From positions 1 to 11,832 of the forward strand of contig JAUWFP010000042.1 in assembly GCA_030606845.1 (NCBI GenBank): a stretch of 11,832 nucleotides of DNA, written 5' to 3'. Positions within the stretch are counted from its first letter, which is position 1; the number at the start of each line of letters is the position of its first letter. This document shows, in pieces, positions 6,445 to 11,832 of the stretch. Made by a program: the position numbers and the translations under genes. Source of the stretch: Anaerolineales bacterium (GTDB lineage Bacteria > Chloroflexota > Anaerolineae > Anaerolineales > E44-bin32). Below the pieces are notes generated by a model, which was not told the origin of the DNA, did no database searches, and was given only the letters and a program-made list of their open reading frames with translations.

Positions 6445-7464
6445 ATGTCAACCAAAATTGGGAAAAGGAGTTTGCTCCTCTTTATTCTAGTTATTGTGGC
6501 TGGGTTGTCCTTCGGATGGTTCACTACAGCAGAACATATTCGAGCACGTGGGCTGTCCTATTTCCAGGATGGCAATCAAGTTCAACGGCATCAAGCTGTT
6601 CTCGATGGTAACGCTGGAAATCCATGGCAGTATCGAGTGCTTTCAGTTTATGTTGTGGAAGGACTCATCCATTCCTTCGAGGAGTATGGCGCTCCATACC
6701 ACACCGCGATTAGTTTCATTTTGTTTCGGGCTTTCGTGGATATTGCTATTTTTTTTGTTTCTTTTCTGTATTTTCGAAAATTGGGGCTTTCAACAATTCA
6801 TGCGCTGATCGGGATGAGTCTATTAGCATGGGGAATGAGCTATGCTCATTATGACAGCGACTTGCAATTGAGTACGTATCTTGATGTCTTGTTTTACTTA
6901 CTTGCAGGAGTATGTATCCTTTACAGACGACCCATCTGGATTATCCCCGTCACATTTTTTGCAGCGCTAAATCGAGAAACGAGTGGATTAATACCTTTCC
7001 TGTTTCTCTTTTCTTTCCTTAATAAGGAAACAATTACGAATGGATTTAAAAATCATAGGAGGGACATGGCCATATTTGGAGCAGCTTTCACGCTCTATGT
7101 TTCTGTTTTTTTCCTTCTCAGGAATTTTTATGGTCCGCAAACTCTCTTCATTCCTTATGAGCACCATCCTGGATTTGATCTACTGCGCTTCAATTTGACC
7201 CGTTATGTGACATGGGACAGATTATTTGCAACACTGGGCATCATTCCTCTTTTAGCAGTAATAGGCTATCAGAAGTGGACTGAGCAGCTGAAGATATTCT
7301 TCTGGGTCATCGTCCCTTTCTGGTTCATAATCCATCTGTTCGGCTCTGTCATCGCTGAAACAAGACTTTTATTAGTTCCCTATGCGATGGTGTTTATTCC
7401 CGGGGCACTGCTATTTGCCCAAAAAAGCGTTGCGCCTGACCGCAATTCCGCTAGCGCTTCATAG
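6445..7464 (+). CDS. Polytopic membrane protein, possibly GT-C-like
   Basis: The protein has 339 residues. A first membrane helix at about residues 9-27 is followed by a long polar loop containing YFQDGNQVQRHQAVLDGN and the motif NPWQYRVLS. Eight or more further membrane segments run to about residue 325. Inside the membrane region are AHYDSDLQLSTYLD and AALNRETSG. The pattern of NP-x-x-YRVL plus NRET is one I associate with uncharacterised multi-pass proteins that resemble GT-C glycosyltransferases, but I cannot confirm the fold or a substrate. The start at 6445 is chosen because GAGGG lies eight bases upstream and the protein then begins with a proper signal-anchor. Base composition is more AT-rich than in the genes to the left, in keeping with its place between two tRNA remnants in an accessory region. 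Confidence 0.75.
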   Translation: MSTKIGKRSLLLFILVIVAGLSFGWFTTAEHIRARGLSYFQDGNQVQRHQAVLDGNAGNPWQYRVLSVYVVEGLIHSFEEYGAPYHTAISFILFRAFVDIAIFFVSFLYFRKLGLSTIHALIGMSLLAWGMSYAHYDSDLQLSTYLDVLFYLLAGVCILYRRPIWIIPVTFFAALNRETSGLIPFLFLFSFLNKETITNGFKNHRRDMAIFGAAFTLYVSVFFLLRNFYGPQTLFIPYEHHPGFDLLRFNLTRYVTWDRLFATLGIIPLLAVIGYQKWTEQLKIFFWVIVPFWFIIHLFGSVIAETRLLLVPYAMVFIPGALLFAQKSVAPDRNSASAS

Positions 7465-7765
7465 CCGCGGGGGTCTATTTGTCGTCGTCGAATAAGGCAT
7501 AGATATGGCAGCTGAGAATATCGCTGGTGTCCTTGCCATCAGCTCAAGGTTTCACATAAGGCGCTGGTCAGTCATACAGTTTATGTTATTATTGGAAAAG
7601 TCTCGTTGGTAATTCATTCGATAATTTGTGGAAGGTGTGCAGACAATCGGAGGGCTTGCGCTCTCAGATTAGCACGCCACTTTTTTCCATAGAAGTTCGG
7701 CAATTTGCAGCAAGTTATCGGTGAACAACTCGCTTCAATTCATAGTAGAAAGGAAAGGAACTTCG
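7465..7765. other. Gene-free stretch upstream of the DUF3597 gene
   Basis: About 300 bases without a supported gene. The right end holds the AAAGGAA ribosome site of the gene at 7766. I see AT-rich patches (7575-7630) that could contain a promoter, but no pair of boxes good enough to mark, and no clear terminator for the membrane-protein gene. Confidence 0.4.
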
Positions 7766-8194
7766 ATGAATCTGTTTAACAAAATTCTGAGCAAGCTAGG
7801 TATCGATAAGACGGAAGAGGAAACTGCCCCCAAGGAAAAAACCACTAAACAAATGTCGCACGCCGATTATGCTGCAGATCGAGCTGACCGGCTCCAGCGG
7901 ATTCGCGACGTCCGCGCTTCGAAGGAGATTCCCCTCGTCGATGTGATGGACAAACTTGAGAAGATGGCCGCTGAGAAGAATATGGAGCTCGACTGGAAGA
8001 CTTCGATTGCCGATCTGCTGTTCCTACTCGATATGGACAAAAGTTATGAAGCCCGGAAGGAACTTGCGATCGAACTCGGATGCCCTGCTGAAAAGATGGA
8101 TGATTCCGCGCAAATGAATACCTGGCTTCACACTACCGTTCTCGAGAAAATTGCGGAGAACGGTGGCAATATCCCGATGGAATTGTTGGACTAA
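7766..8194 (+). CDS. DUF3597-domain protein
   Basis: The protein has 142 residues. It starts MNLFNKILSKLGI, has a charged, probably flexible stretch to about residue 40, and ends with the DUF3597 domain. The domain features seen are VDVMDKLEKMAAEKNMELDWKTSIADLLFLLDMDKSYEARKELAIELG, then QMNTWLHTTVLEKIAENGGNIP. The LDW-[KR]-TSI-x-DLL and MN-x-WLH blocks and the final NGG are family hallmarks. Its function is unknown; relatives are small soluble proteins often found near mobile DNA. AAAGGAA six bases before the ATG at 7766 supports this start over the GTG at 7721. A strong terminator at 8301-8330 follows. It sits between tRNA remnants 1 and 2, so it is probably cargo. Confidence 0.85.
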   Translation: MNLFNKILSKLGIDKTEEETAPKEKTTKQMSHADYAADRADRLQRIRDVRASKEIPLVDVMDKLEKMAAEKNMELDWKTSIADLLFLLDMDKSYEARKELAIELGCPAEKMDDSAQMNTWLHTTVLEKIAENGGNIPMELLD

Positions 8195-8300
8195 GTTTGC
8201 CGGGACACCGAAGCAATAGCAGCGGCTAGATTATCGATCCTCGGGATCTCTAGCTATTAACACAAAGAGTATTCCCGAGATCTCTGGATAACCTAAATAG

Positions 8301-8330
8301 AAAGCGCCCGAAAGGGCGCTTTCCCTGTTC
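8301..8330 (+). terminator. Terminator of the DUF3597 gene
   Basis: AAAGCGCCC (8301-8309) and GGGCGCTTT (8314-8322) form a perfect 9-base-pair stem around a GAAA tetraloop. The T-run is short (TTTCCCTGTTC), and A-residues before the stem make it able to act on both strands. A weaker inverted repeat, CTCGGGA at 8240-8246 with TCCCGAG at 8273-8279, lies just upstream. Confidence 0.75.
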
Positions 8331-8382
8331 CCGATAAAGAAAGAACTTTTGGTTTACTGCTCGGAGAAATCACTCAGAGAAC

Positions 8383-8400
8383 TCCCGCATAAATGCGGGA
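8383..8400. repeat. CCCGCAT hairpin downstream of tRNA remnant 2
   Basis: TCCCGCAT (8383-8390) and ATGCGGGA (8393-8400) are perfect reverse complements. A related hairpin, with the same CCCGC/GCGGG arms and similar loop, lies at the equivalent place next to repeat copy B (10578-10597). This extends the similarity of the two junctions beyond the 88-bp repeat. In a normal locus it could have been the terminator of the tRNA gene. Confidence 0.6.
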
Positions 8401-8430
8401 TCCTAGTATTTATTATCAGAGGTGCGCCGT

Positions 8431-8475
8431 ACAGGGATCGAACCTGTGACCTTGGGCTTAAAAGCCCTAATGTCA
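8431..8475 (-). pseudogene. 3' half of a tRNA, probably tRNA-Lys (junction 2, candidate att site)
   Basis: On the minus strand the order is CTTTTAA (a Lys anticodon loop, anticodon TTT), GCCCA (3' anticodon stem), AGGTC (variable), ACAGG-TTCGATC-CCTGT (a perfect T arm), then ACGGCGC plus ACC (acceptor 3' strand and most of CCA). The T stem pairs fully, so this half is well preserved. The 5' half is missing: upstream I find neither GCGCCGT nor the TGGGC expected for the anticodon stem. Instead the 88-bp repeat continues. A break at the anticodon loop is a classic crossover position for tRNA-directed integrases. Confidence 0.7.
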
Positions 8476-8541
8476 CTATGCACTAGGTAGCTGTTAACAA
8501 ACCGGACAGAGGTGTTATTCCTGTTCGTATACAGATTCTTG
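8454..8541. repeat. 88-bp direct repeat, copy A (left of the R-M pair)
   Basis: From GGGCTTAAAAGCCC to CAGATTCTTG this matches 10611-10698 in the same orientation with 7 differences in 88 bases and no gaps. Its left end overlaps the tRNA remnant's anticodon region. It contains GTTAAC and GTATAC palindromes. It is probably the junction sequence of an integrated element, or one end of a duplication that flanks the R-M cassette. Confidence 0.85.
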
Positions 8542-8719
8542 CTTGATTGCTGGCCCGAAGAAGAATGGTCAAATAATCAATATAAATCTTGGTAGAAATT
8601 TTATATAATAAGGAGAAACATTAGGAAATGGAAGAGATTTGACCAATCGAACAATTGTGCTTTTTTCACATTTGTAATAATATTGAGAGTAGGTAAATCT
8701 CGGTTTGGGAAAAAAAATA

Positions 8720-9493
8720 ATGCTGAAGAAGAAAGAGTTTCAAAATAAAATTATTTGTGGGGATACTATCGAGGTATTGAAAGAACTTCCAACTGGCTCC
8801 ATAGACTTGATCGTAACTAGTCCCCCATACAACCTAAGAAACTCAACGGGAAATGGCATGAAAGATGGTCGAGGTGGCAAATGGTCAAATGCCGCCCTGC
8901 TAGATGGCTATACTCATCATAACGACAATATGCCTCATGATGAATATGTTGAGTGGCAACGAAACTGTCTTGAGGAAATGCTACGAGTAATCCCCGACGA
9001 TGGAGCGATCTTTTATAATCACAAGTGGCGCGTCCAAAAGGGTTTAATACAAGACCGACAAGACATAGTTATGGGTTTCCCTGTGAGGCAAATAATTATA
9101 TGGAAACGACAAGGAGGCATCAATTTCAATCCTGGTTACTTCTTGCCAACATATGAAGTGATCTACCTAATCGCGAAGAAGAAGTTCAAGCTAGCGCCAA
9201 AGGCGAATGCCATTGGTGATGTATGGGAAATCGGCCAAGATGGCAAAAATATTCATCCAGCGCCGTTCCCGCTAGAACTGGCCACAAGATGTATTCAATC
9301 AACAGAATCTAAGATAGTTTTAGATCCATTTATCGGTTCTGGCACAACTGCTGTTGCGGCAAAAAATCTAGGGAGGATATTTGTGGGTATTGATATTTCA
9401 CCAGAATATTGCGAACTGGCAAGGCAGCGGATTGATGGAACACAGTATATTGCAGACCAAGAAGAGAATATCCGTCAGGAATCCTTTCTATAA
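8720..9493 (+). CDS. Type II DNA methyltransferase, beta class (probable N4-cytosine)
   Basis: This protein of about 257 residues is a DNA methyltransferase of the N6/N4 (N6_N4_Mtase) family. The catalytic motif IV T-S-P-P-Y-N is at residues 33-38. The SAM-binding motif I, DPFIGSGTTAVAA, is near the C-terminus at 202-214, followed by FVGIDISPEYCELARQR. Motif IV before motif I marks the beta class. S-P-P-Y is more usual for N4-cytosine than N6-adenine methylation, and the partner endonuclease family cuts C-rich sites, so m4C is the better guess. It should protect host DNA from the nuclease encoded convergently at 9647-10444. I start at the ATG at 8720; a TTG at 8705 would add five residues. 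Neither has a strong ribosome site. No controller gene is seen. The gene is clearly AT-richer than the left half of the window, a sign of transfer. Confidence 0.9.
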   Translation: MLKKKEFQNKIICGDTIEVLKELPTGSIDLIVTSPPYNLRNSTGNGMKDGRGGKWSNAALLDGYTHHNDNMPHDEYVEWQRNCLEEMLRVIPDDGAIFYNHKWRVQKGLIQDRQDIVMGFPVRQIIIWKRQGGINFNPGYFLPTYEVIYLIAKKKFKLAPKANAIGDVWEIGQDGKNIHPAPFPLELATRCIQSTESKIVLDPFIGSGTTAVAAKNLGRIFVGIDISPEYCELARQRIDGTQYIADQEENIRQESFL

Positions 9494-9546
9494 ACTAAAT
9501 GCATCAGGCTAATAATTACTGTGCCATTTTCGGAGATGATTCATGG

Positions 9547-9580
9547 AGGTTTCCTTTACAAAGAAACCTTCTTTGTTTTA
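9547..9580. terminator. Bidirectional terminator between the convergent R-M genes
   Basis: AGGTTTC (9547-9553) and GAAACCT (9563-9569) form a perfect 7-base-pair stem with a 9-base loop. TTCTTTGTTTT follows on the plus strand. It lies 54 bases after the methyltransferase stop and 67 bases before the end of the nuclease gene, and can separate the two converging transcripts. Confidence 0.6.
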
Positions 9581-9646
9581 AATATAGGGAGGAGCATGAA
9601 GATATGTGATCATGGTGTCGTATTACTAATGGGAGATTAATAAGTG

Positions 9647-10444
9647 TTATTCAAGTGTAAATGATTCGTTAAACAACCTGCCAATTTCTGATTTCTTGAT
9701 ACGAAATTTTGTTCCATGGTTATGCCCCGTTCTCGCATCGAAGTCAATTACAAGGGATCCATCATTTACTAATTCTTCAATTGAATCTGTCTTGATGTCC
9801 CGCATGAGATACGCCTCTTCGTACCAATAATACTTCCTGCCTTCTTGTGTCTTTGTCTTCCGGTGAACAAGTAGAGTGTGATTGAGCTTATCTCTTAACA
9901 CCTGAGCAATATCGTTTAGATCGTAGAAAATAGGGAATAACTCTCGATAATTGGGAAATGCTCTCCCATCGACATCATCCGACCAATCTCCATAGGATTC
10001 GTAGATCCCTGTAGCATCAGGTTCAGCACGATATACTTCTGATGGTTCGTAAATGAATTGAAGCCGGTCCTCATCAATTTCAATAGACAAGCCACGGACA
10101 GAGTATCTATGGCCATAAGTGGTTGAACGAAAACTCATTTCTTCCTCAGAATATTTCTTGCCCGCTTCGGCGTGGCGCCAACCCATACTACGGAGTAGTT
10201 TTGGCACAGATGCAGGTGGTTGTGGTTCTTTGTGCAATAATGTCAATAAGCTTCCCCCCTCTAACTTCTTCGTCTTTATCTCTACATCGCCAAAATCTGG
10301 AAGTTGGAAATTGTTTTCTGGAACCTCTAGTAGATCTTCCAAGGTGTTCCCTGCCTCACCATCATTTCCTGGCCGAGTACCCATGTGCCACTGATGCATG
10401 ATGTTTTTCATCAGCAAGATTAGGTTATCAATAGTTTTTCCCAT
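9647..10444 (-). CDS. MvaI/BcnI-like type II restriction endonuclease
   Basis: The 265-residue protein has the N-terminal signature of the MvaI/BcnI family: GNTLEDLLEVPENN, then PDFGDVEIKTKK, then GGSLLTLLHKEP. The segment P49-D50-x4-E55-x-K57 is a textbook PD-(D/E)XK nuclease site, with Glu36 of NTLED as an additional conserved acid. Known members are about 240 residues and act as monomers that cut CC-S/W-GG-type sites; the exact site here cannot be read from sequence. The larger size comes from insertions in the C-terminal half. It sits tail-to-tail with the methyltransferase, the expected partner. The ATG at 10444 has AAGGAG ten bases upstream. A candidate promoter (10467-10495) and a terminator that insulates it from upstream reading (10568-10597) are present. 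It has the same AT-rich composition as the methyltransferase gene. Confidence 0.8.
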   Translation of the reverse strand: MGKTIDNLILLMKNIMHQWHMGTRPGNDGEAGNTLEDLLEVPENNFQLPDFGDVEIKTKKLEGGSLLTLLHKEPQPPASVPKLLRSMGWRHAEAGKKYSEEEMSFRSTTYGHRYSVRGLSIEIDEDRLQFIYEPSEVYRAEPDATGIYESYGDWSDDVDGRAFPNYRELFPIFYDLNDIAQVLRDKLNHTLLVHRKTKTQEGRKYYWYEEAYLMRDIKTDSIEELVNDGSLVIDFDARTGHNHGTKFRIKKSEIGRLFNESFTLE

Positions 10445-10466
10445 TTTGATTTATCTCCTTTTTCTT

Positions 10467-10495
10467 ATTCAACTTATTGATGGTGATGAGATCAA
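10467..10495 (-). promoter_or_regulatory. Candidate promoter of the endonuclease gene
   Basis: On the minus strand TTGATC (10495-10490) is followed after exactly 17 bases by TTGAAT (10472-10467), each matching four or more of six consensus bases. It lies about 25 bases upstream of the endonuclease start codon, with AAGGAG between them. No controller-protein box is recognisable. Confidence 0.35.
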
Positions 10496-10567
10496 CTGGA
10501 TAGATTGATATTATTCAGAAAGGGAAAAAGAGGAAACTTTAGATAATCTTTCGATAAGAGGCGTTAT

Positions 10568-10597
10568 CAAAACAAAAATCCCGCGATTATGCGGGAT
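10568..10597 (-). terminator. Terminator at junction 3
   Basis: On the minus strand ATCCCGC (10597-10591) pairs with GCGGGAT (10584-10578) and is followed by TTTTTGTTTT. It equals the hairpin at 8383-8400 in position relative to the 88-bp repeat, but here with a proper T-run. It would stop minus-strand transcripts from the repeat or the IS before they reach the endonuclease gene. Confidence 0.7.
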
Positions 10598-10610
10598 CGG
10601 CTTTTACCTG

Positions 10611-10698
10611 GGGCTTAAAAGCCCTAGTGTCAGTATGCACTAGTTAGCTGTTAACCTACCGGACAGAGCTGTTATTCCCGTTCGTATACAGATTCTTG
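10611..10698. repeat. 88-bp direct repeat, copy B (right of the R-M pair)
   Basis: Matches 8454-8541 at 81 of 88 positions, no gaps. On the minus strand it continues with CTTTTAAGCCCCAGGT, so the anticodon-loop part of the tRNA-like sequence is still present. The T arm and acceptor strand seen at junction 2 are absent, and the sequence passes straight to the CCCGC hairpin. The two copies bracket the R-M pair in direct orientation, about 2.16 kb apart. Confidence 0.85.
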
Positions 10699-10924
10699 AT
10701 AAAGTCTAACGGTTTTAAGCTGAGGTGCTGGGGCTTGGTCCTTCATCGGCAATTCAAGCGTCTACATCATACAACCCTGGCAGCAAATTGCGTGCATCCC
10801 CGGTCGTCTCCAGCGAGATTGGAATGAGAAGGCCGGTACCTCCACATCACGTGATGCCTTATTATGGGCTCACCAAATCGACGCAGTCTACTTTCGTAGC
10901 TGCCAGAAAAGGAGATACCGACCC
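10699..10924 (+). ncRNA. Candidate bridge RNA region of the IS110 element
   Basis: IS110-family elements carry a structured bridge RNA in the non-coding left end, upstream of the transposase. Here 226 bases separate the 88-bp repeat from the transposase ATG. Inverted repeats in it include GCTTG (10733-10737) with CAAGC (10755-10759), which enclose a 17-base loop, a CCGG/CCGG pair around 10800-10836, and the perfect palindrome CATCACGTGATG (10845-10856). A stem enclosing a large loop is the kind of shape expected, but I cannot fold it or map guide sequences by eye. The call rests mainly on position. Confidence 0.4.
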
Positions 10925-11832
10925 ATGAACAAGAATAGCATGTTATTCGTAGGACTGGACCTTGGAGACAAGTACTCCTACATCGCCATTCTCGATAAGG
11001 AGGGTGAACTGATCGAAGAAACTCGCCTACCCACCACCAAAACATCCTTCCACCAGCGGTTCTCTATGCTCCCTCCCTGTAGGGTAGCCATGGAGGTCGG
11101 CACCCACTCGCGCTGGGCAAGCCATTTGTTGACAGAGCTGGAGCATGATGTTCTGGTCGCCAATGCCCGCAAGCTCAGAGCGATCTATCACAACCCCCGC
11201 AAGGATGATCGGGCCGACGCCGAAACCCTCGCTCGCCTGGCGTGACTGGATCCCGAGCTGCTCTCCCCAATCTACCACCGCTCTCCTCAGGCGCAGGCCG
11301 ATCTGGCTGTTTTGCGCTCTCGCGATGCTCTCATCCGCTCCCGCACGCTGCTCGTCAATCATGCCCGCAGTATCGTGAAGAGTTCCGGTGATCGTTTGCC
11401 TTCTTGCTCTGCCAACTGCTTCGCATCCAAAGCTGCGCCAGCCGTCCCAGAAACTTTGCGTCCCGCATTGTCCCCTATCCTCGAAACGATCGCCTCCCTC
11501 ACCCAACAGATCCGTGAATATGACAGACAGATTGAGCAGCTCTGCCAGGATCAGTACCCGGAAACAAAGCTACTTCGAAATGTCAGCGGCGTTGGACCCA
11601 TCACCGCTCTGGCTTATATCCTCACGCTCGAGGATCCAAAGCGTTTCATAAAGAGCCGCGATGTCGGACCCGCAATCGGACTAGTCCCCAAACGGGATCA
11701 ATCCGGCGATCGGGATCCCCAGTTGCGCATCACCAAGACTGGCGATGCCTTCCTGCGTCGCCTGCTCGTCTCGTCCGCCCAATACATCCTGGGGCCTTTT
11801 GGACCCGATTGCGATCTGCGACGATGGGGTTT
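10925..11832 (+). pseudogene. IS110-family transposase with an in-frame stop, runs off right edge
   Basis: The frame from the ATG at 10925 (AAGGAG ten bases upstream) gives 106 residues, then a TGA at 11243-11245. It then continues in the same frame with no further stop to the window end, about 302 codons. The N-terminal half has the DEDD RuvC-like residues: Asp12 in VGLDLGDK, Glu57 in VAMEVGTHS, and Asp95 and Asp98 in RKDDRADAETLA. After the stop come DPELLSPIYHR, the helix region, and the C-terminal Tnp domain with VSGVGPITALAYIL, RFIKSRDVGPAIGLVPK and QSG, where Ser260 would be the catalytic serine. The end is missing. TGA sits where relatives usually have an Arg, so a C-to-T change in CGA explains it. 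As it stands, a full transposase cannot be made. Confidence 0.85.
10925..11832 (+). mobile_element. IS110-family insertion sequence (partial)
   Basis: The element comprises the transposase above plus the non-coding left end before it; its exact left boundary is probably between 10699 and about 10760, and its right end is outside the window. IS110 elements lack typical terminal inverted repeats, so the edge cannot be marked by eye. Its left side comes directly after repeat copy B. Confidence 0.7.

Larger units (their letters stand above)
8195..8719. other. Gene-free stretch with terminator, tRNA remnant and 88-bp repeat
   Basis: No gene is supported here. In order it holds the DUF3597 terminator, a CCCGCAT hairpin, the tRNA-Lys-like 3' half, repeat copy A, and the AT-rich promoter region of the DNA methyltransferase. 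A candidate -10 box, TATAAT (8604-8609), has no good -35 in front of it. A second candidate is TTGTGC (8655-8660) and TAATAT (8678-8683) with 17 bases between. A four-residue open frame (ATG at 8628) follows an AAGGAG, but I do not call it. Confidence 0.5.
10445..10924. other. Gene-free stretch: R promoter, repeat copy B, IS110 left end
   Basis: This stretch has no supported gene. From left to right it holds the endonuclease leader and promoter, a minus-strand terminator, repeat copy B, and the non-coding left part of the IS110 element. Short frames on both strands here have no family resemblance. Confidence 0.5.

Noticed and set aside
8431..8541. A complete tRNA-Lys or a tmRNA on the minus strand
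   Set aside because: The 5' acceptor strand and 5' anticodon stem are absent, although a chance D-arm-like GCTA/TAGT can be drawn. For tmRNA, the acceptor lacks the G-U pair position expected for alanine charging, and a full-length gene would run into the methyltransferase.
8454..8541. Integron attC site
   Set aside because: The length fits, but the expected core sites (RYYYAAC and GTTRRRY) are not found at the ends, and no integron integrase is present.
8628..8642. Four-codon leader frame (ATG to TGA) behind AAGGAG upstream of the methyltransferase
   Set aside because: Too short to tell from chance in AT-rich DNA, and the spacing is long. No attenuator structure accompanies it.
10119..10401. 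Two plus-strand open frames opposite the endonuclease gene
   Set aside because: Shadows of the minus-strand nuclease, which carries a clear PD-(D/E)XK motif and family signature.
11243..11245. TGA as selenocysteine codon or programmed recoding in the transposase
   Set aside because: No hairpin of the right kind is evident after it, and the IS110 family has no selenoprotein members; a point mutation is simpler.
11145..11651. Other-frame open frames within the IS110 region, both strands
   Set aside because: They overlap the conserved transposase frame and show no family features; they only remain open because of the GC-rich codon pattern.
1..11832. CRISPR array
   Set aside because: No regularly spaced short direct repeats were seen; the only direct repeats are the 88-bp pair and the two-copy 13-base motif.

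Overview
The window looks like chromosomal DNA of a Gram-type-uncertain environmental bacterium, most likely a Chloroflexota (Anaerolineae-like) genome. This rests on the mix of families: a secreted C39-like cysteine peptidase with an SCGVQALGMALDG-type active-site segment, PspC-domain and DUF4013 membrane proteins, a probable DUF6483 protein, and many short palindromic intergenic repeats. It is an inference; no taxonomic marker gene is present.

Left part (1-6122), host-like and moderately GC-rich. It carries the N-terminal part of a secreted peptidase (minus strand, runs off the left edge), a SAM-dependent methyltransferase, two small plus-strand membrane proteins (the second a PspC-domain protein), and a minus-strand run of envelope or unknown genes: DUF4013 membrane protein, three-helix membrane protein, lipoprotein, TauE/SafE-type permease and a helical DUF6483-like protein. 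Convergent genes at 2333/2555 are separated by three strong hairpins.

Middle and right part (about 6220-10700), accessory DNA. Three tRNA-related junctions lie in the same orientation. Remnants of the 3' half of a tRNA, probably tRNA-Lys, are seen at 6274-6310 and 8431-8475, and a shorter version is seen at 10595-10625. Between the first two sit a polytopic membrane protein and a DUF3597 protein. Between the last two sits an AT-rich, convergent type II restriction-modification pair: a beta-class DNA methyltransferase (8720-9493) and an MvaI/BcnI-like PD-(D/E)XK endonuclease (9647-10444). The R-M pair is bracketed by two 88-bp direct repeats (8454-8541 and 10611-10698) with 7 differences. The layout suggests gene cassettes that accumulated one after another at a tRNA attachment site. 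No integrase is in the window.

Right edge (about 10699-11832). An IS110-family insertion sequence begins next to the second 88-bp repeat. Its transposase reading frame is intact except for one in-frame TGA at codon 107, and it runs off the right edge. The roughly 225 bases upstream of the transposase are where IS110 elements encode their bridge RNA, and they contain several inverted repeats.

The methyltransferase and endonuclease should work as a defence and addiction pair: the methyltransferase marks the host's sites and the endonuclease cuts unmarked DNA. The left-side genes do not form one obvious pathway; most are envelope-associated proteins of unknown role.
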